Assembly: GCA_001650895.1 (NCBI GenBank)
Contig: LXYH01000022.1
Location: forward strand, 43-48,419
Direction of reading: 5' to 3'
DNA length: 48,377 nucleotides
Source: Rhodobacteraceae bacterium EhC02
GTDB lineage: Bacteria > Pseudomonadota > Alphaproteobacteria > Rhodobacterales > Rhodobacteraceae
Numbering within the stretch: position 1 is the stretch's first letter; every line of letters begins with the position of its first letter. The position numbers were made by a program, and so were the translations under genes. This document shows positions 24,856-33,803 of the stretch, in pieces. The notes under the pieces were generated by a model. The model was not told where the DNA came from. It made no database searches and was given only the letters and a program-made list of their open reading frames with translations.

Positions 24856-25339
24856 TTGTATTTCCTTCGGTTCAGCATGTTTTCATTGTCCAACAAGGCC
24901 TGAACATGGGAATTCCCGTCAAGCCATGAATGCTGACCGCGCTGGCTGGCGATCTTCCCCACACTCAAACGCGAAGGCAAGCATGGCCGTCACGCAGCCT
25001 GCCCCGCCTGGCGCAGCGGTCACACAAGGGGGACCCGAGTTTCTGCCCGTTCCCCCCCTCAGGGCGCGGCGCGTTGCAACAGGACGAACAACCAAGGCTC
25101 TGACCTGCAAGGCAAGGGGCCATCCTTCGGCACGGCGCGGCCATGAGCACCTTTCGTGCAAGCGAACGGCCTTGGCTGACGCCAAAGAACACGGTGCCGC
25201 GCGCCGCCGAGGTTCCGGTCGCGACCCCCCCATACACCGGCAAGCCGCCCCTCGCGCGATGGCGGGCGGGCCTTGATGTTCGATGCGCAGGGGGCCGCCC
25301 TGACCGATGCGGGATCATGGCCACCCGGCGTGCGTCACA
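24856..25339. other. 484-nt stretch without a supported gene
   Basis: It separates the NIPSNAP gene from the last gene of the large operon. Both strands hold open frames (for example 25143-25496 on the plus strand), but they have no recognisable domain, overlap each other, and one runs into the protease gene antisense. The first 50 nt are the NIPSNAP leader. I see no tRNA, clear terminator or repeat in it. A decayed gene is possible. Confidence 0.5.
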
Positions 25340-25951
25340 TCACGGCTGTGCCGTTGACGTCCCGGCCAGGGGGGGCGGTTGCAGCCCGGCCAACGCGCGG
25401 GCGTGCACCATCACCGCAATGCCCTCGCCAACCCGGCCCAACCGGCCGGACACCATGCCGATCAGGAACCTCGCGCCCGCCTGTCGCCGGGTATAAACGG
25501 GAGAACCCGACCAGCCGCCACTGACCTGACAGGCCAGGTCATAGGCATCGCCGTAACGCGCAAGCACCCTGCATCTGCTATAGCCGCCGCCAGGAGGCTC
25601 TATTTCCAGAACCTCGCCGATCCCGGCATCGCGCATCGCGATATCGGTTGCGCGTGGCATCCGAAGTTCCGTGGTCAAAAGCGCAACATCCACCGCGGTC
25701 TTTTCGGTCTCGGTCAGATATCTGCCGTCGAAGGCGCCACGCGCGATCAGCCTGGCCTCGCCGGGGGATCCCAGGCCCAGAACCTGAAAACTGTCGCCCT
25801 TCCCCGTGCAATGCGCGGCGGTCGCAATGACGTTCCGATCAAAGGCGAAGGCGGCGCATATCGTGCCGTCCTGCCCCTGGATCTCGAAGGTCTGTGCCCC
25901 GGCCATTGTGGCCGGGGTCAAGATGGCAAGCCATGCAATCAGGCGCAGCAT
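25340..25951 (-). CDS. exported trypsin-like (S1 fold) serine peptidase
   Basis: 203 residues with signal peptide MLRLIAWLAILTPATMAGA. The catalytic triad is visible: histidine in IATAAHCTG, aspartate in TAVDVALLTT and serine in SGGWSGSPVYTR. The serine motif GxSGSP is closer to V8/HtrA-like enzymes than to GDSGG trypsins. Cysteines C33/C49 and C114/C138 (approximate) may form disulfides. The start at 25951 overlaps the upstream lipoprotein stop (TGATG). It is the last gene of the 17-gene operon and may process an envelope target of that system. Confidence 0.85.
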   Translation of the reverse strand: MLRLIAWLAILTPATMAGAQTFEIQGQDGTICAAFAFDRNVIATAAHCTGKGDSFQVLGLGSPGEARLIARGAFDGRYLTETEKTAVDVALLTTELRMPRATDIAMRDAGIGEVLEIEPPGGGYSRCRVLARYGDAYDLACQVSGGWSGSPVYTRRQAGARFLIGMVSGRLGRVGEGIAVMVHARALAGLQPPPLAGTSTAQP

Positions 25952-26817
25952 CACGTCGGCGTGGTCAGATCGAGATTGCCGATCAGCGCCTCGACGCTTT
26001 CCACATGGGCGTCGCTGACCGCATCCAGGCGAACCGCCGAGTTGCGCGCCAGTGCCACATCGGTGGCGCCGCTGGCGCGACCGCCGGTGCTGATCGCAGC
26101 CTGGCCGCGCGATGTACGGGTCACCTTGCTCACGTCCGGCTTGTAGGTTGCAACGGATTCGCGCGTGCGATTGGCTGCGGCGACATCATTGGCGTTCAGC
26201 ACACCGACATAGGCGTCATAGGTCCTGCGATTGCCCGCAACAGAGTTCACGACGCGGTTGTCCTGCAGGGTCGCCCGCCGCACCTGGTCCAGCAGCGATT
26301 GCGCCTCGCCCCTACTGATCTCGCCCTTGCGGGCGCGCACGCCGATCGCCTCGACCTGGTCCAGACGGCAGGCGTTCATCCGCAGAAGGGTGCTGACCAG
26401 TTCGTCGTTCTGCGCAGCTTCCCGCCGCGCGTCGGCATTGGCGAATTTCGCCAGGCTGTTTTCGGTCGCGCCGCGCGACTTGGCATTCTCGGCATAGGCA
26501 CGCGCAGCCCCTGCCAGACCGCCGACAAGGGCGCCCTTCATTGCATCTTCGGCGTTGCCGCCCAGCGCCGCGACTAGCAGCGCGCCGGCGATCGCCCCGC
26601 CAACGACATTCTGGCCGATGATCTTGTCGCGATCCGCGCGGATCTTCTGGAAAGGTGCCCGCAAGGGGGCACAGGTATCATTGAAAGAGGCTTTCGTCGC
26701 TGAAACGGTCCCCGACCCGTTCGCGGTATTCGGCAAGGGTTCACATGCCGCCAGGGCCATCGCACATAGCGTCACCAATGTGACAGGACGCAATTTCGCT
26801 CTTGTTTTCAATGTCAT
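25951..26817 (-). CDS. TagQ-like lipoprotein with glycine-zipper segment
   Basis: 288 residues. It has a lipoprotein signal with lipobox LAAC near residue 25 and no Asp after the Cys, so outer-membrane sorting is expected. A glycine/alanine-rich hydrophobic segment at about 70-105 (IGQNVVGGAIAGALLVAALGG, then ALVGGLAGAA) resembles glycine-zipper lipoproteins. A helical, Arg/Gln-rich region follows. Its place next to FGE, permease and ATPase genes, and its size, match TagQ of the Pseudomonas type VI signalling operon tagQRST. The assignment rests on position more than on sequence. The start at 26817 has an AGGA site. Confidence 0.72.
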   Translation of the reverse strand: MTLKTRAKLRPVTLVTLCAMALAACEPLPNTANGSGTVSATKASFNDTCAPLRAPFQKIRADRDKIIGQNVVGGAIAGALLVAALGGNAEDAMKGALVGGLAGAARAYAENAKSRGATENSLAKFANADARREAAQNDELVSTLLRMNACRLDQVEAIGVRARKGEISRGEAQSLLDQVRRATLQDNRVVNSVAGNRRTYDAYVGVLNANDVAAANRTRESVATYKPDVSKVTRTSRGQAAISTGGRASGATDVALARNSAVRLDAVSDAHVESVEALIGNLDLTTPT

Positions 26818-26864
26818 GGTTATTCCTTTCCTCTCCATGTTTTCTTGACAGTCTTTCTCGTGCC

Positions 26865-28799
26865 TCAGCGCCCGTATTTCTCGGCGCGTTCCTTGGCAAA
26901 AATGTCCAGGCGCTGGGTAAGCTCGGCGGTCAGGTCCGTGCCCGGCAGGGCACGCACCCGTTCAAGCGCGCCGTCGTACAGCGGCCAGGCCCATTCGTCG
27001 TAAAGTTCGATCCCGGCCGCCCTGAGCCCCTGGCTGATTTCCCTGCGCGCATTCTCGACAAGCTCGGGATCGGCCTGAGCAAGGACGCGCAGGGTGTTTT
27101 GCAGTTCCGAGACCTGCACGCCGATGATCGCGATGCGCCGGTCGACGTTCTCGAAGGCTTTGTCGATGCGCTCTTCCAGTTGGGCCCGGCGGCTGTCGGT
27201 GACCTGCTGCACCTGCGCCCGTGCCTTCTCGAGGTCTGCCAGCCAGACCAGCGAAATGGCCGAGATGTTCCTGATCAGAAGGATCCCATCGACGGCAGAT
27301 CGTACCCGCGCCCTGATTTCGGCGACCCGCGCCTCGTTGATCGCGGCCTCAGACTGTTCCAGCGCGGTCGTGACGCGGCTGACCTGCTCGGCCGAAGCAA
27401 CCCCGGCATTCGCAGCAGAAAGGTCGGTTTGCAACTGTGACAGCAGGTTGCGGGCCTCATCGCGGAACGATGCGCCAGCCGTGCTTCTGACCGCGACAAG
27501 CTCCCGCAGGCTTTCCTCGATCTTTCGCTCCAGTTCCGGGTTGGGAAGATCGGATGCCCGGTTGCCCGAGGGATCATAGCCGCGCGAAATCACCGGCGAT
27601 GTCAGCACCACACGCATGCCGGCGACCGGTGAACGCCCTTCGCCAGACACATCGAAAGGGGGAACCTCCTGCCGATGCGCGATGCCGATCACCGTGTCCG
27701 GGGTCAGCGAATTGCCCCCCCGCAGGACCATCCCGCCGGTCGCACCATGTTCGCGATCCGGGCGCACGAGGCCGAACAGGTCATGCACCAGTTCCGAGGC
27801 ATTGCCCACCGTGTCGAATATGCCCAGCAGATTAGGCAGATACCCCCCCACGCCGGCCACGGTTTCCCCGCCGCGGGTGCGCCCCAGATTCGCGATCTCC
27901 TTGAGTTCGGGGGTACGCGCACGCCCTGAGGCCGGGTCCGTGACGCTGTGCAGCGGTCCAAGCACCGCGATGCCGTTGACCCCGCCGCGCGCGGCGAATT
28001 CCCACTCCTCCTCGGTCGGCAGCCGGAAGAAACCCGTCGAACCCTGTTCCCAGGGGATCAAGGGCGCGCCGCCTTGGTCGATCAGGCGATTGCCCTGTGC
28101 GATGACATAGGCATTCAGCGCGCGCAGGTTGTTCTGGGCATCGTACCAGGACAGGTTTGTCGCCGGCAGAACGCGCCGATCATCGGCACCCTGAACCAGT
28201 TGCTCGGCCTGCTTGCACGCATCCGCGGTATCCTCGCCGCGCGCGGCGGCGTCAAAGGCGCCACTGTCGACCAAAGCCTGTTGCAGGATGGTCCATTCAT
28301 GGCTGGCCATCCAGTAAGCGCGTCGCTCCATTCCTTCATAGCCCGCGGCAAGCCCTTCCGCGGCAAGGCTGAACGCACCTGAAATCGCGATCTCGCGTGC
28401 GCCCTGAACCTGGCGGGTCAGCACGTCGGCATCATCTGGCGCCCCGCCAATCACAACCGGCAGATGGTCCAGCAAGGCTTTCACGGGAATATCGACCCTG
28501 ACCATGTCCAGATAGCGCCCACAGGGCAGCGGCACGACCAGGCGTTCGGGCAACCGTGCCGGATCCCCCCCGGCGGGGCAGTCCCCGACCTCTCGGGTGC
28601 CGGCGGCGCGTGCCTTTTCGCGCAGGTCGCGCCACAGGCCGGGCGCATCAAGGCGACACCAGTCCGGGGGCAGGCCATCCTGCGCCACTGCGGTTCCCGG
28701 CACATGCAGCATCGACACCATGACAACGGCCGACAGGGCAAGCGGGACAAGACCGCGGGGGAACGCGTGGTTGCGGGGGCGACGGTTCATCAGGTTCAT
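26865..28799 (-). CDS. TagR-like periplasmic FGE/SUMF1-domain protein with C-terminal coiled coil
   Basis: 644 residues. A Sec signal ends near residue 40 (MLHVPGTAVAQ). A formylglycine-generating-enzyme (SUMF1/FGE) domain spans about 140-410, shown by FFRLPTEEEWEFAARGG, VLRGGNSL and the terminal GMRVVL. A 230-residue helical, Glu/Arg-rich C-terminal half is predicted coiled coil. In the T6SS threonine phosphorylation pathway TagR is a periplasmic FGE-fold protein that promotes PpkA activation and is not a sulfatase maturase. Here the neighbours are TagS- and TagT-like ABC genes on one side and a lipoprotein on the other, the same order. The coiled-coil extension is unusual for TagR (about 340 residues). 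Confidence 0.82.
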   Translation of the reverse strand: MNLMNRRPRNHAFPRGLVPLALSAVVMVSMLHVPGTAVAQDGLPPDWCRLDAPGLWRDLREKARAAGTREVGDCPAGGDPARLPERLVVPLPCGRYLDMVRVDIPVKALLDHLPVVIGGAPDDADVLTRQVQGAREIAISGAFSLAAEGLAAGYEGMERRAYWMASHEWTILQQALVDSGAFDAAARGEDTADACKQAEQLVQGADDRRVLPATNLSWYDAQNNLRALNAYVIAQGNRLIDQGGAPLIPWEQGSTGFFRLPTEEEWEFAARGGVNGIAVLGPLHSVTDPASGRARTPELKEIANLGRTRGGETVAGVGGYLPNLLGIFDTVGNASELVHDLFGLVRPDREHGATGGMVLRGGNSLTPDTVIGIAHRQEVPPFDVSGEGRSPVAGMRVVLTSPVISRGYDPSGNRASDLPNPELERKIEESLRELVAVRSTAGASFRDEARNLLSQLQTDLSAANAGVASAEQVSRVTTALEQSEAAINEARVAEIRARVRSAVDGILLIRNISAISLVWLADLEKARAQVQQVTDSRRAQLEERIDKAFENVDRRIAIIGVQVSELQNTLRVLAQADPELVENARREISQGLRAAGIELYDEWAWPLYDGALERVRALPGTDLTAELTQRLDIFAKERAEKYGR

Positions 28800-28817
28800 G
28801 GCGTTGAGACTCCCATG

Positions 28818-30032
28818 TCAATCGGCGCGCAGATCGGCGGACAGATCGAACCGCCGGATGCGCCAGGCCGCGACCGCAGCCGCTGTCAAGGAAAGGGAAA
28901 GGACCGCCGCAGCAGCGCTTGCGAGGATCATCGGGTCGACGCCCGCGCTGGCGTCGGCGCTTTGCAGGAAACGATCGGCAAAGGCGTTCGAAAAGCGCAG
29001 CATCGGAAACAGGCACATGATCGCCAGCAGAAGAGCCAGCAGGCTCAGCATCAGCCCCTGCAACACGAAGAAGGTGATAAGCCCTGCGCGATCCAGCCCG
29101 GCTGCGGCCATCAGGGCAATCTCCCGGCGATGTCGCGCCACGGACAGGACCTGCAACAGCCAGACCGCCACGGACAGCCCGCCCATGCCACCGATCACGC
29201 TGATCCGCATCAGACTGCGCAGCCCGTCGGACAGGTTCACCAACAGGGCGACCTGCTCGGATGCGATGCGGGTCTCGAAGCCCTGGCGTGTCAACTCCTG
29301 CGCAAGCAGCGGCGCCTGGCGCACTTCGGTTGCGTAGATGCGGAACGACCGCCAGACATCCTCGCCCAGTTCCGCAAGGGCATTCTGGCGGCCAGACCCG
29401 GGTTGCAGCCACAAGGCCGCCCCCGCAGCACGCGCAGGGTTCAGGAATGCGACTTCCTCGCTCCAGACCTCTTGCGGCACGATCGCAGCAACCCGCAGAA
29501 GGATGGTCAGGTTTTCCTGGGGGCCTTCGCGCGGGCGCCGGCGCAGTGTCATCTGCACCTCGTCCCCCCTGGACACCCCGAGGGCAAGCGCGGCGGCATG
29601 TGTCAGGGTGACCTGTTCCGGCGAGGTCGGGGCCGGCGTGTCGCCAAGCAGGGGATCACCCGGCGCCGAGGTGCGCATGTTCATCGCCATGGGGCGGCCC
29701 TGCGCCTGCAATCTTACTGTCGAGATGAAGGTGGATGGTTCGGGAACGATGAACCCGGTCAGCGGGAGATCGCTCAGGTCAGCGATCTCTGCATCACTGA
29801 CCGGCCTTTCGCCGATGATCATAACCTCGCGGTTGCGCGGATCTGCCTGCAGGGCGGCTGCCCAGCTTTCAACGACACCCGCGCGCAGGACTTCCAGGAA
29901 CAAGGGGGGGCCGATCAGCAGGAACAGCAACAGCACCGACATGACGGAAATCGCAACATCGCGCCGCAGATCGGCCATCGCCCAGTGCGCAACCGTCAGC
30001 AGGCGCGCGACAAAGGGCAAGGACCGCATCAT
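28818..30032 (-). CDS. TagS-like ABC transporter permease (FtsX/MacB fold)
   Basis: 404 residues with an N-terminal helix (about 25-47), a large extracytoplasmic domain (about 50-255) and three C-terminal helices (about 265-285, 310-335, 365-390). This is the FtsX/MacB four-helix plan. A cytoplasmic VARHRREIALMAAAGLDRAGL loop is typical of the family. It lacks any solute-importer signature and probably transmits mechanical force across the membrane. The start at 30032 overlaps the ATPase stop (TGATG). Length and neighbours fit TagS. Confidence 0.85.
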   Translation of the reverse strand: MMRSLPFVARLLTVAHWAMADLRRDVAISVMSVLLLFLLIGPPLFLEVLRAGVVESWAAALQADPRNREVMIIGERPVSDAEIADLSDLPLTGFIVPEPSTFISTVRLQAQGRPMAMNMRTSAPGDPLLGDTPAPTSPEQVTLTHAAALALGVSRGDEVQMTLRRRPREGPQENLTILLRVAAIVPQEVWSEEVAFLNPARAAGAALWLQPGSGRQNALAELGEDVWRSFRIYATEVRQAPLLAQELTRQGFETRIASEQVALLVNLSDGLRSLMRISVIGGMGGLSVAVWLLQVLSVARHRREIALMAAAGLDRAGLITFFVLQGLMLSLLALLLAIMCLFPMLRFSNAFADRFLQSADASAGVDPMILASAAAAVLSLSLTAAAVAAWRIRRFDLSADLRAD

Positions 30033-30739
30033 CACGTCGCCACCGTCGCAAGGACCGCACCCTGCGCGGTCGGCTCGAGGCGCATGGGGATCATGCCGAA
30101 TTCGGCCGCGCGCTCGACGTCATGCATGGCAGCGATGCAGATCGTGCCCTCGTCCCGGCAGACCCGCAGGATGCAGTCCACGGCACAGTCCGCCAGCGCG
30201 TCATCCAACCCCGCCGTCGGTTCGTCCAGAACCAGCAGGAAACGGGGCAGCGCCATGGCGCGAAGCAGCGAAACACGCTTGCGCTGCCCCCCCGACAATG
30301 CGCCACGGTTCTTTGAAAGACAGTCTTCCAGCTGCAGATGCGCCACAAGCCGGTCAAAGCGCTGCTCGATCTCGGGGTCGCCGGCCAGGCCGGACAGGCT
30401 GATCGACGCCCTGGCATTGTCCCACCCGTTCAGGAACCCCAGCATCCCCCCCGACTGTGGCCCGTAACCGATCGGTCCGGCCCGCAGCGGGGCGGTATCT
30501 AGGTCGGGGCTGGCCAGGTCCATCTCTTCGCCATCCGCGTCATCCAGCCTGAACAGTTCAACCTCGTCGGGGCGCACCACGCCTGCCAGCAGTTCCAGAC
30601 AGGTGGACTTGCCCAGACCCGATGGACCATGCAGGGCAACCGCATGGCCCTTGCCCAGCGTCAGGGCGGGGATGCGCAACTCGAACCCATCCGGCCCGGT
30701 GCCGCGCCTCAGGCACATGTTGCGCACACGCAGTGCCAT
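30032..30739 (-). CDS. TagT-like ABC transporter ATPase
   Basis: 235 residues: Walker A LHGPSGLGKSTCLELLAG, Q-loop area YGPQSGGMLGFL, signature ALSGGQRKRVSLLRAMA, Walker B LLVLDEPTAGLDDA and the switch histidine in AAMHDVERA. It belongs to the LolD/MacB/FtsE-like group that powers mechanotransmission permeases. The start at 30739 overlaps the vWA stop (TAATG). Longer in-frame readings up to 30904 lie inside the vWA gene and are rejected. Confidence 0.92.
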   Translation of the reverse strand: MALRVRNMCLRRGTGPDGFELRIPALTLGKGHAVALHGPSGLGKSTCLELLAGVVRPDEVELFRLDDADGEEMDLASPDLDTAPLRAGPIGYGPQSGGMLGFLNGWDNARASISLSGLAGDPEIEQRFDRLVAHLQLEDCLSKNRGALSGGQRKRVSLLRAMALPRFLLVLDEPTAGLDDALADCAVDCILRVCRDEGTICIAAMHDVERAAEFGMIPMRLEPTAQGAVLATVAT

Positions 30740-33126
30740 TACGGCAGATCGTCCAGAGCCAGCGGATAGACGGCCAGCCCGCCATCCCGCCCCGGCAGAT
30801 CCAGCCATCCCGCCTCGGTTCGGGCGATATCCTCGAACAGGCTGATGCGGTCGCGCACGGTCTTGAGGATTTCCCCCTGCTGCTGCGGCCCCAGGCCAGC
30901 CCATTCGTCAAGTTCCATCGACAGGAAATCGGACTTGTAAGGCAGGCGGGCGATATAGTCGGGCATCAAGGCCTGGCCCACCGCCGCGTTGGGATCCAGC
31001 GAGGCGCGCGAGGATACGTCGACAATGGTCGAAAACGCATCAAGCGCGCCGGTCTGCTTGGTGTCCAGGCGCGTCACCAGATCGCGCAGCCGCGATGTGA
31101 AATCGCTGAGCTGGTCACGCGTGATCAGGACCTTCACATCCATGGAAGCGACCCGCGGGTCGACAAGGTCGCGATCCGCAACCCAGGCGCGGTAGAAATC
31201 AGGCGCCTCACCGCCGTCCAGCTCGCCAAGATATTCCTGCTGAAAGCGGAAAAGCTCGGTCACGATCCCATCGGCCAGCGCCTCGCTGCCGCGGTCCTCG
31301 CTGATCACCACGGGTGCGCCGTCGATACCTTCCAGCGCCAGGAAGGTATCGCCCTCGAAGATTTTCAGCCTTGGCTCGCTATCGACGACTTCACCTTGCC
31401 GCAACCTGTTCAGCGGCTCGGCCAGCTGACGCGCCAATGCCGTCAGGGCTTCGCTGAAGCGCGCAGGTCCATCCCCACGCACCGTGAAATAGGACGGGAC
31501 ACTGCCGCCGCGCGCACGGGTCAATTCCGCATAGGCCGAGGTCGCGGCGCGGTGATCCTGTTTGCCGGCATCCGTCAGGATATGGACGATCGACAGCGAA
31601 ACGCCCTGCCGCTCGGCAAGCCGCCCGATGGAGCGCGGCCCAAGCGCGGCGTTGCGCGCCAGCGCATCGCCCAGAACGCGCGGCCCGGCATCGGTGACAA
31701 GTACGACGTAGCGCGCATCGTATTCGGACCAGTCTGTCTGCGTCAGCGCATCCTCGATCCCGGCCAGCGCATCCTCGCGCCAATCGGTGGTGGATACCGA
31801 ACTCGGCTTGATCTGCTTGAGCGCCCCCTCGAAGCTGTCATCCTGCACCTGCATCTCAAGCGGCAGGAAGGTCCGGGTGGTATACTCGACACGCTTGTCA
31901 TTGGCTGTCGTATCCCGGTAACCGATCAGGCCAAAGCCCATGCGATCATCAAAACCCTGCTCGACGGTGGTCTGCCGGAACGAACGCATGAAGTCGCGCA
32001 CGCCGTCGATATACGGCCCCATGGACAGCGTGGAATCCACCACGAAGATCACGCCCGTGCGAAACTCCTTCAGCGCCTCGGTATTCTGCTTCTCCTCGGC
32101 AAGGCGCAGTTCCTCTTCGCTGGTGACCTGCTCGCGTTCCCGGCTCTGAAGGTTGACCATGGCCAGTTCCAGCAGGAATACCTCGGTCCGGTCGATGTCA
32201 TCGAATTGCGCGGGAACATGCCCGATGATCGGCATGAAATAGGGGCGGGTGTCGGCGGCCACCGGGCGGGCCGGTTCGATCGCCACCACGGCGCTGCCGT
32301 CGTAATTGCCTTCGGCGATGTCGACATAGAGTTGCTGCGCCTCCTGCGGACCCGTGAAATGACTGTCCAGGATGTCGCGCAGAGGCTCGGGATCGCTCCA
32401 GAACACGGCGGGCCGCCGTTTGCCCAGGGGCGCGAACTGCAACACAAGCATCGAGTTCCACTCTTCCGTCTGGGTTTCGTCGATCCACCCCTCGTGCAGG
32501 TCAGCCGTCCGTCCCACCGCCAGATAGGTGCTGCCGTTCATTTCGGTCCGACCCAGAACGTAGAGGATCGAGAAAACCGGAAGTTCACGGTTGCGCCCGT
32601 CAGCCTTGAGCGGCCTCACGATGGCGCCGGGCAAGGTCAGCACGCGCCGGTCGCCACCCAGATAGGGGTCTTGCAGCGCTCCGAACCCGGACACGACAGC
32701 GGCCCCGCCGCCCGCCGTGGTCCCGGCGGCTTGCGGCGCCTGCGGCGCGGGGTCAGGCAGCGGCGCAGGCTGAACGACGGGATCAACCGGCGCGGCCGTG
32801 GTCCGCGGGAAGGCGGGCAACAGGGACTGGATCAGTTTGGCATTGATCGCGTTCGCATCGCTTCGGTTTTTCTGCTCGGCCTCAAGCGCGGACAGGCGCG
32901 CCTGTTCCGCCTCGAGGATACGGCGCACAGCGGCTTCGCTACCCTCCACGGGCGGGCGCTGTTCCTGCGCTTCCACGGCCGCGCGGTAGGTGTCGATCAG
33001 GCCGCGCAATTCGGCTGCGGCCGTTGCGGCATCCTGCGCGTCCGCGCGCCTGGCTGTGGCAAGACCAAGGCCAACGCCAAGGCCAAGTACGGCGACAACG
33101 GAAAGAAAGGACATGGACAGGCGCAT
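30739..33126 (-). CDS. exported von Willebrand A protein resembling the PpkA C-terminal half (no kinase)
   Basis: 795 residues with a signal peptide (about 1-31) and a helical region to about 105. A Pro/Ala linker follows (110-142), then an SH3-like region (180-245, ILYVLGRTEMNGSTYLAVGR and EGWIDETQTEEW). The vWA domain spans about 356-560 with a complete MIDAS start, FVVDSTLSMGPYIDGVRDFM. Some 230 further residues follow. The SH3-like plus vWA pair and the DSTxSMGPYI motif are as I recall from the periplasmic part of T6SS kinase PpkA. No kinase domain is present. It is followed by tagT-, tagS-, tagR- and tagQ-like genes, matching the Pseudomonas gene neighbourhood. Confidence 0.85.
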   Translation of the reverse strand: MRLSMSFLSVVAVLGLGVGLGLATARRADAQDAATAAAELRGLIDTYRAAVEAQEQRPPVEGSEAAVRRILEAEQARLSALEAEQKNRSDANAINAKLIQSLLPAFPRTTAAPVDPVVQPAPLPDPAPQAPQAAGTTAGGGAAVVSGFGALQDPYLGGDRRVLTLPGAIVRPLKADGRNRELPVFSILYVLGRTEMNGSTYLAVGRTADLHEGWIDETQTEEWNSMLVLQFAPLGKRRPAVFWSDPEPLRDILDSHFTGPQEAQQLYVDIAEGNYDGSAVVAIEPARPVAADTRPYFMPIIGHVPAQFDDIDRTEVFLLELAMVNLQSREREQVTSEEELRLAEEKQNTEALKEFRTGVIFVVDSTLSMGPYIDGVRDFMRSFRQTTVEQGFDDRMGFGLIGYRDTTANDKRVEYTTRTFLPLEMQVQDDSFEGALKQIKPSSVSTTDWREDALAGIEDALTQTDWSEYDARYVVLVTDAGPRVLGDALARNAALGPRSIGRLAERQGVSLSIVHILTDAGKQDHRAATSAYAELTRARGGSVPSYFTVRGDGPARFSEALTALARQLAEPLNRLRQGEVVDSEPRLKIFEGDTFLALEGIDGAPVVISEDRGSEALADGIVTELFRFQQEYLGELDGGEAPDFYRAWVADRDLVDPRVASMDVKVLITRDQLSDFTSRLRDLVTRLDTKQTGALDAFSTIVDVSSRASLDPNAAVGQALMPDYIARLPYKSDFLSMELDEWAGLGPQQQGEILKTVRDRISLFEDIARTEAGWLDLPGRDGGLAVYPLALDDLP

Positions 33127-33803
33127 CACTCGAACACCTCCACGAACTGTGAAACCACATAGGCAAAGCCGACATCGGCGGTCCAGATCATCATCATCGG
33201 ACCGTGTTTCGCGATCCGCAGGACAGGTGTCGGACCAACCGAGGATTTCAGCGCGGTGCCCTGCGCTGGATCGGGTGCGCTGTACAGAACGGTGTTATCC
33301 GCCAATTGCACCACCCCGGGTTCGATCTTCAGATCCGGGGGCACTCCGGTCGGCAATGCGGGCGGCGCCTGGCGCATCTGCTCCATGAAGAAGGCCAGGG
33401 TGCTCTGCTTCCAGGTTTCCAGGGGCAGCGTGGCCTCCAGGGATTCCATACGGGCGCGTACGGCGTCCAGTTCCGCCATTGTCTGGGCGGTAGCCGGTTG
33501 CGCAGCAGTTGATACGGCGGCCTCTCTTTGGCGCAGGGTTTCATATTCCTCGCGTAGCGCCGCGATCTCTTCGGGGGTTGGCCCGGCATTGACGGGTGGT
33601 TGCGCCACGGCCGCTGGCGCCGCCGCTGGTGCTGCGGACGGTGTCGGTGCAGGTGCAGGTGCGGCTGCCGGTGCCGGTGCCGGCGTGGCTGCCACCGGGG
33701 CGGGTGCGGGCGCTGCGGCTGGTGCAGCACCTGCCGTTTGCGCGGCAACAGGAACCGCCCCCATCACGAATATCGCCACGAGCGACGCGCCAAACGTTCT
33801 CAT
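33126..33803 (-). CDS. exported protein with Ala/Pro-rich linker, coiled coil and SH3-like end
   Basis: 225 residues. A signal peptide (MRTFGASLVAIFVMGAVPVAA) is followed by a low-complexity Ala/Pro stretch at about 22-72, built of repeated AP units. A short coiled coil (TPEEIAALREEYETLRQREA) and a C-terminal domain of about 75 residues come next; the latter resembles a bacterial SH3 fold (NTVLYSAPDPAQG then VLRIAKHGPMMMIW). The linker would let it span part of the periplasm. The start overlaps the upstream membrane-protein stop (ATGA), and its stop overlaps the vWA start. The same SH3-like theme in the vWA protein suggests both read a common wall or protein ligand. Confidence 0.78.
   Translation of the reverse strand: MRTFGASLVAIFVMGAVPVAAQTAGAAPAAAPAPAPVAATPAPAPAAAPAPAPTPSAAPAAAPAAVAQPPVNAGPTPEEIAALREEYETLRQREAAVSTAAQPATAQTMAELDAVRARMESLEATLPLETWKQSTLAFFMEQMRQAPPALPTGVPPDLKIEPGVVQLADNTVLYSAPDPAQGTALKSSVGPTPVLRIAKHGPMMMIWTADVGFAYVVSQFVEVFE

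Noticed and set aside
25143-25496. 117-residue plus-strand frame
   Set aside because: No domain, poor start context, and its second half is antisense to the protease gene.
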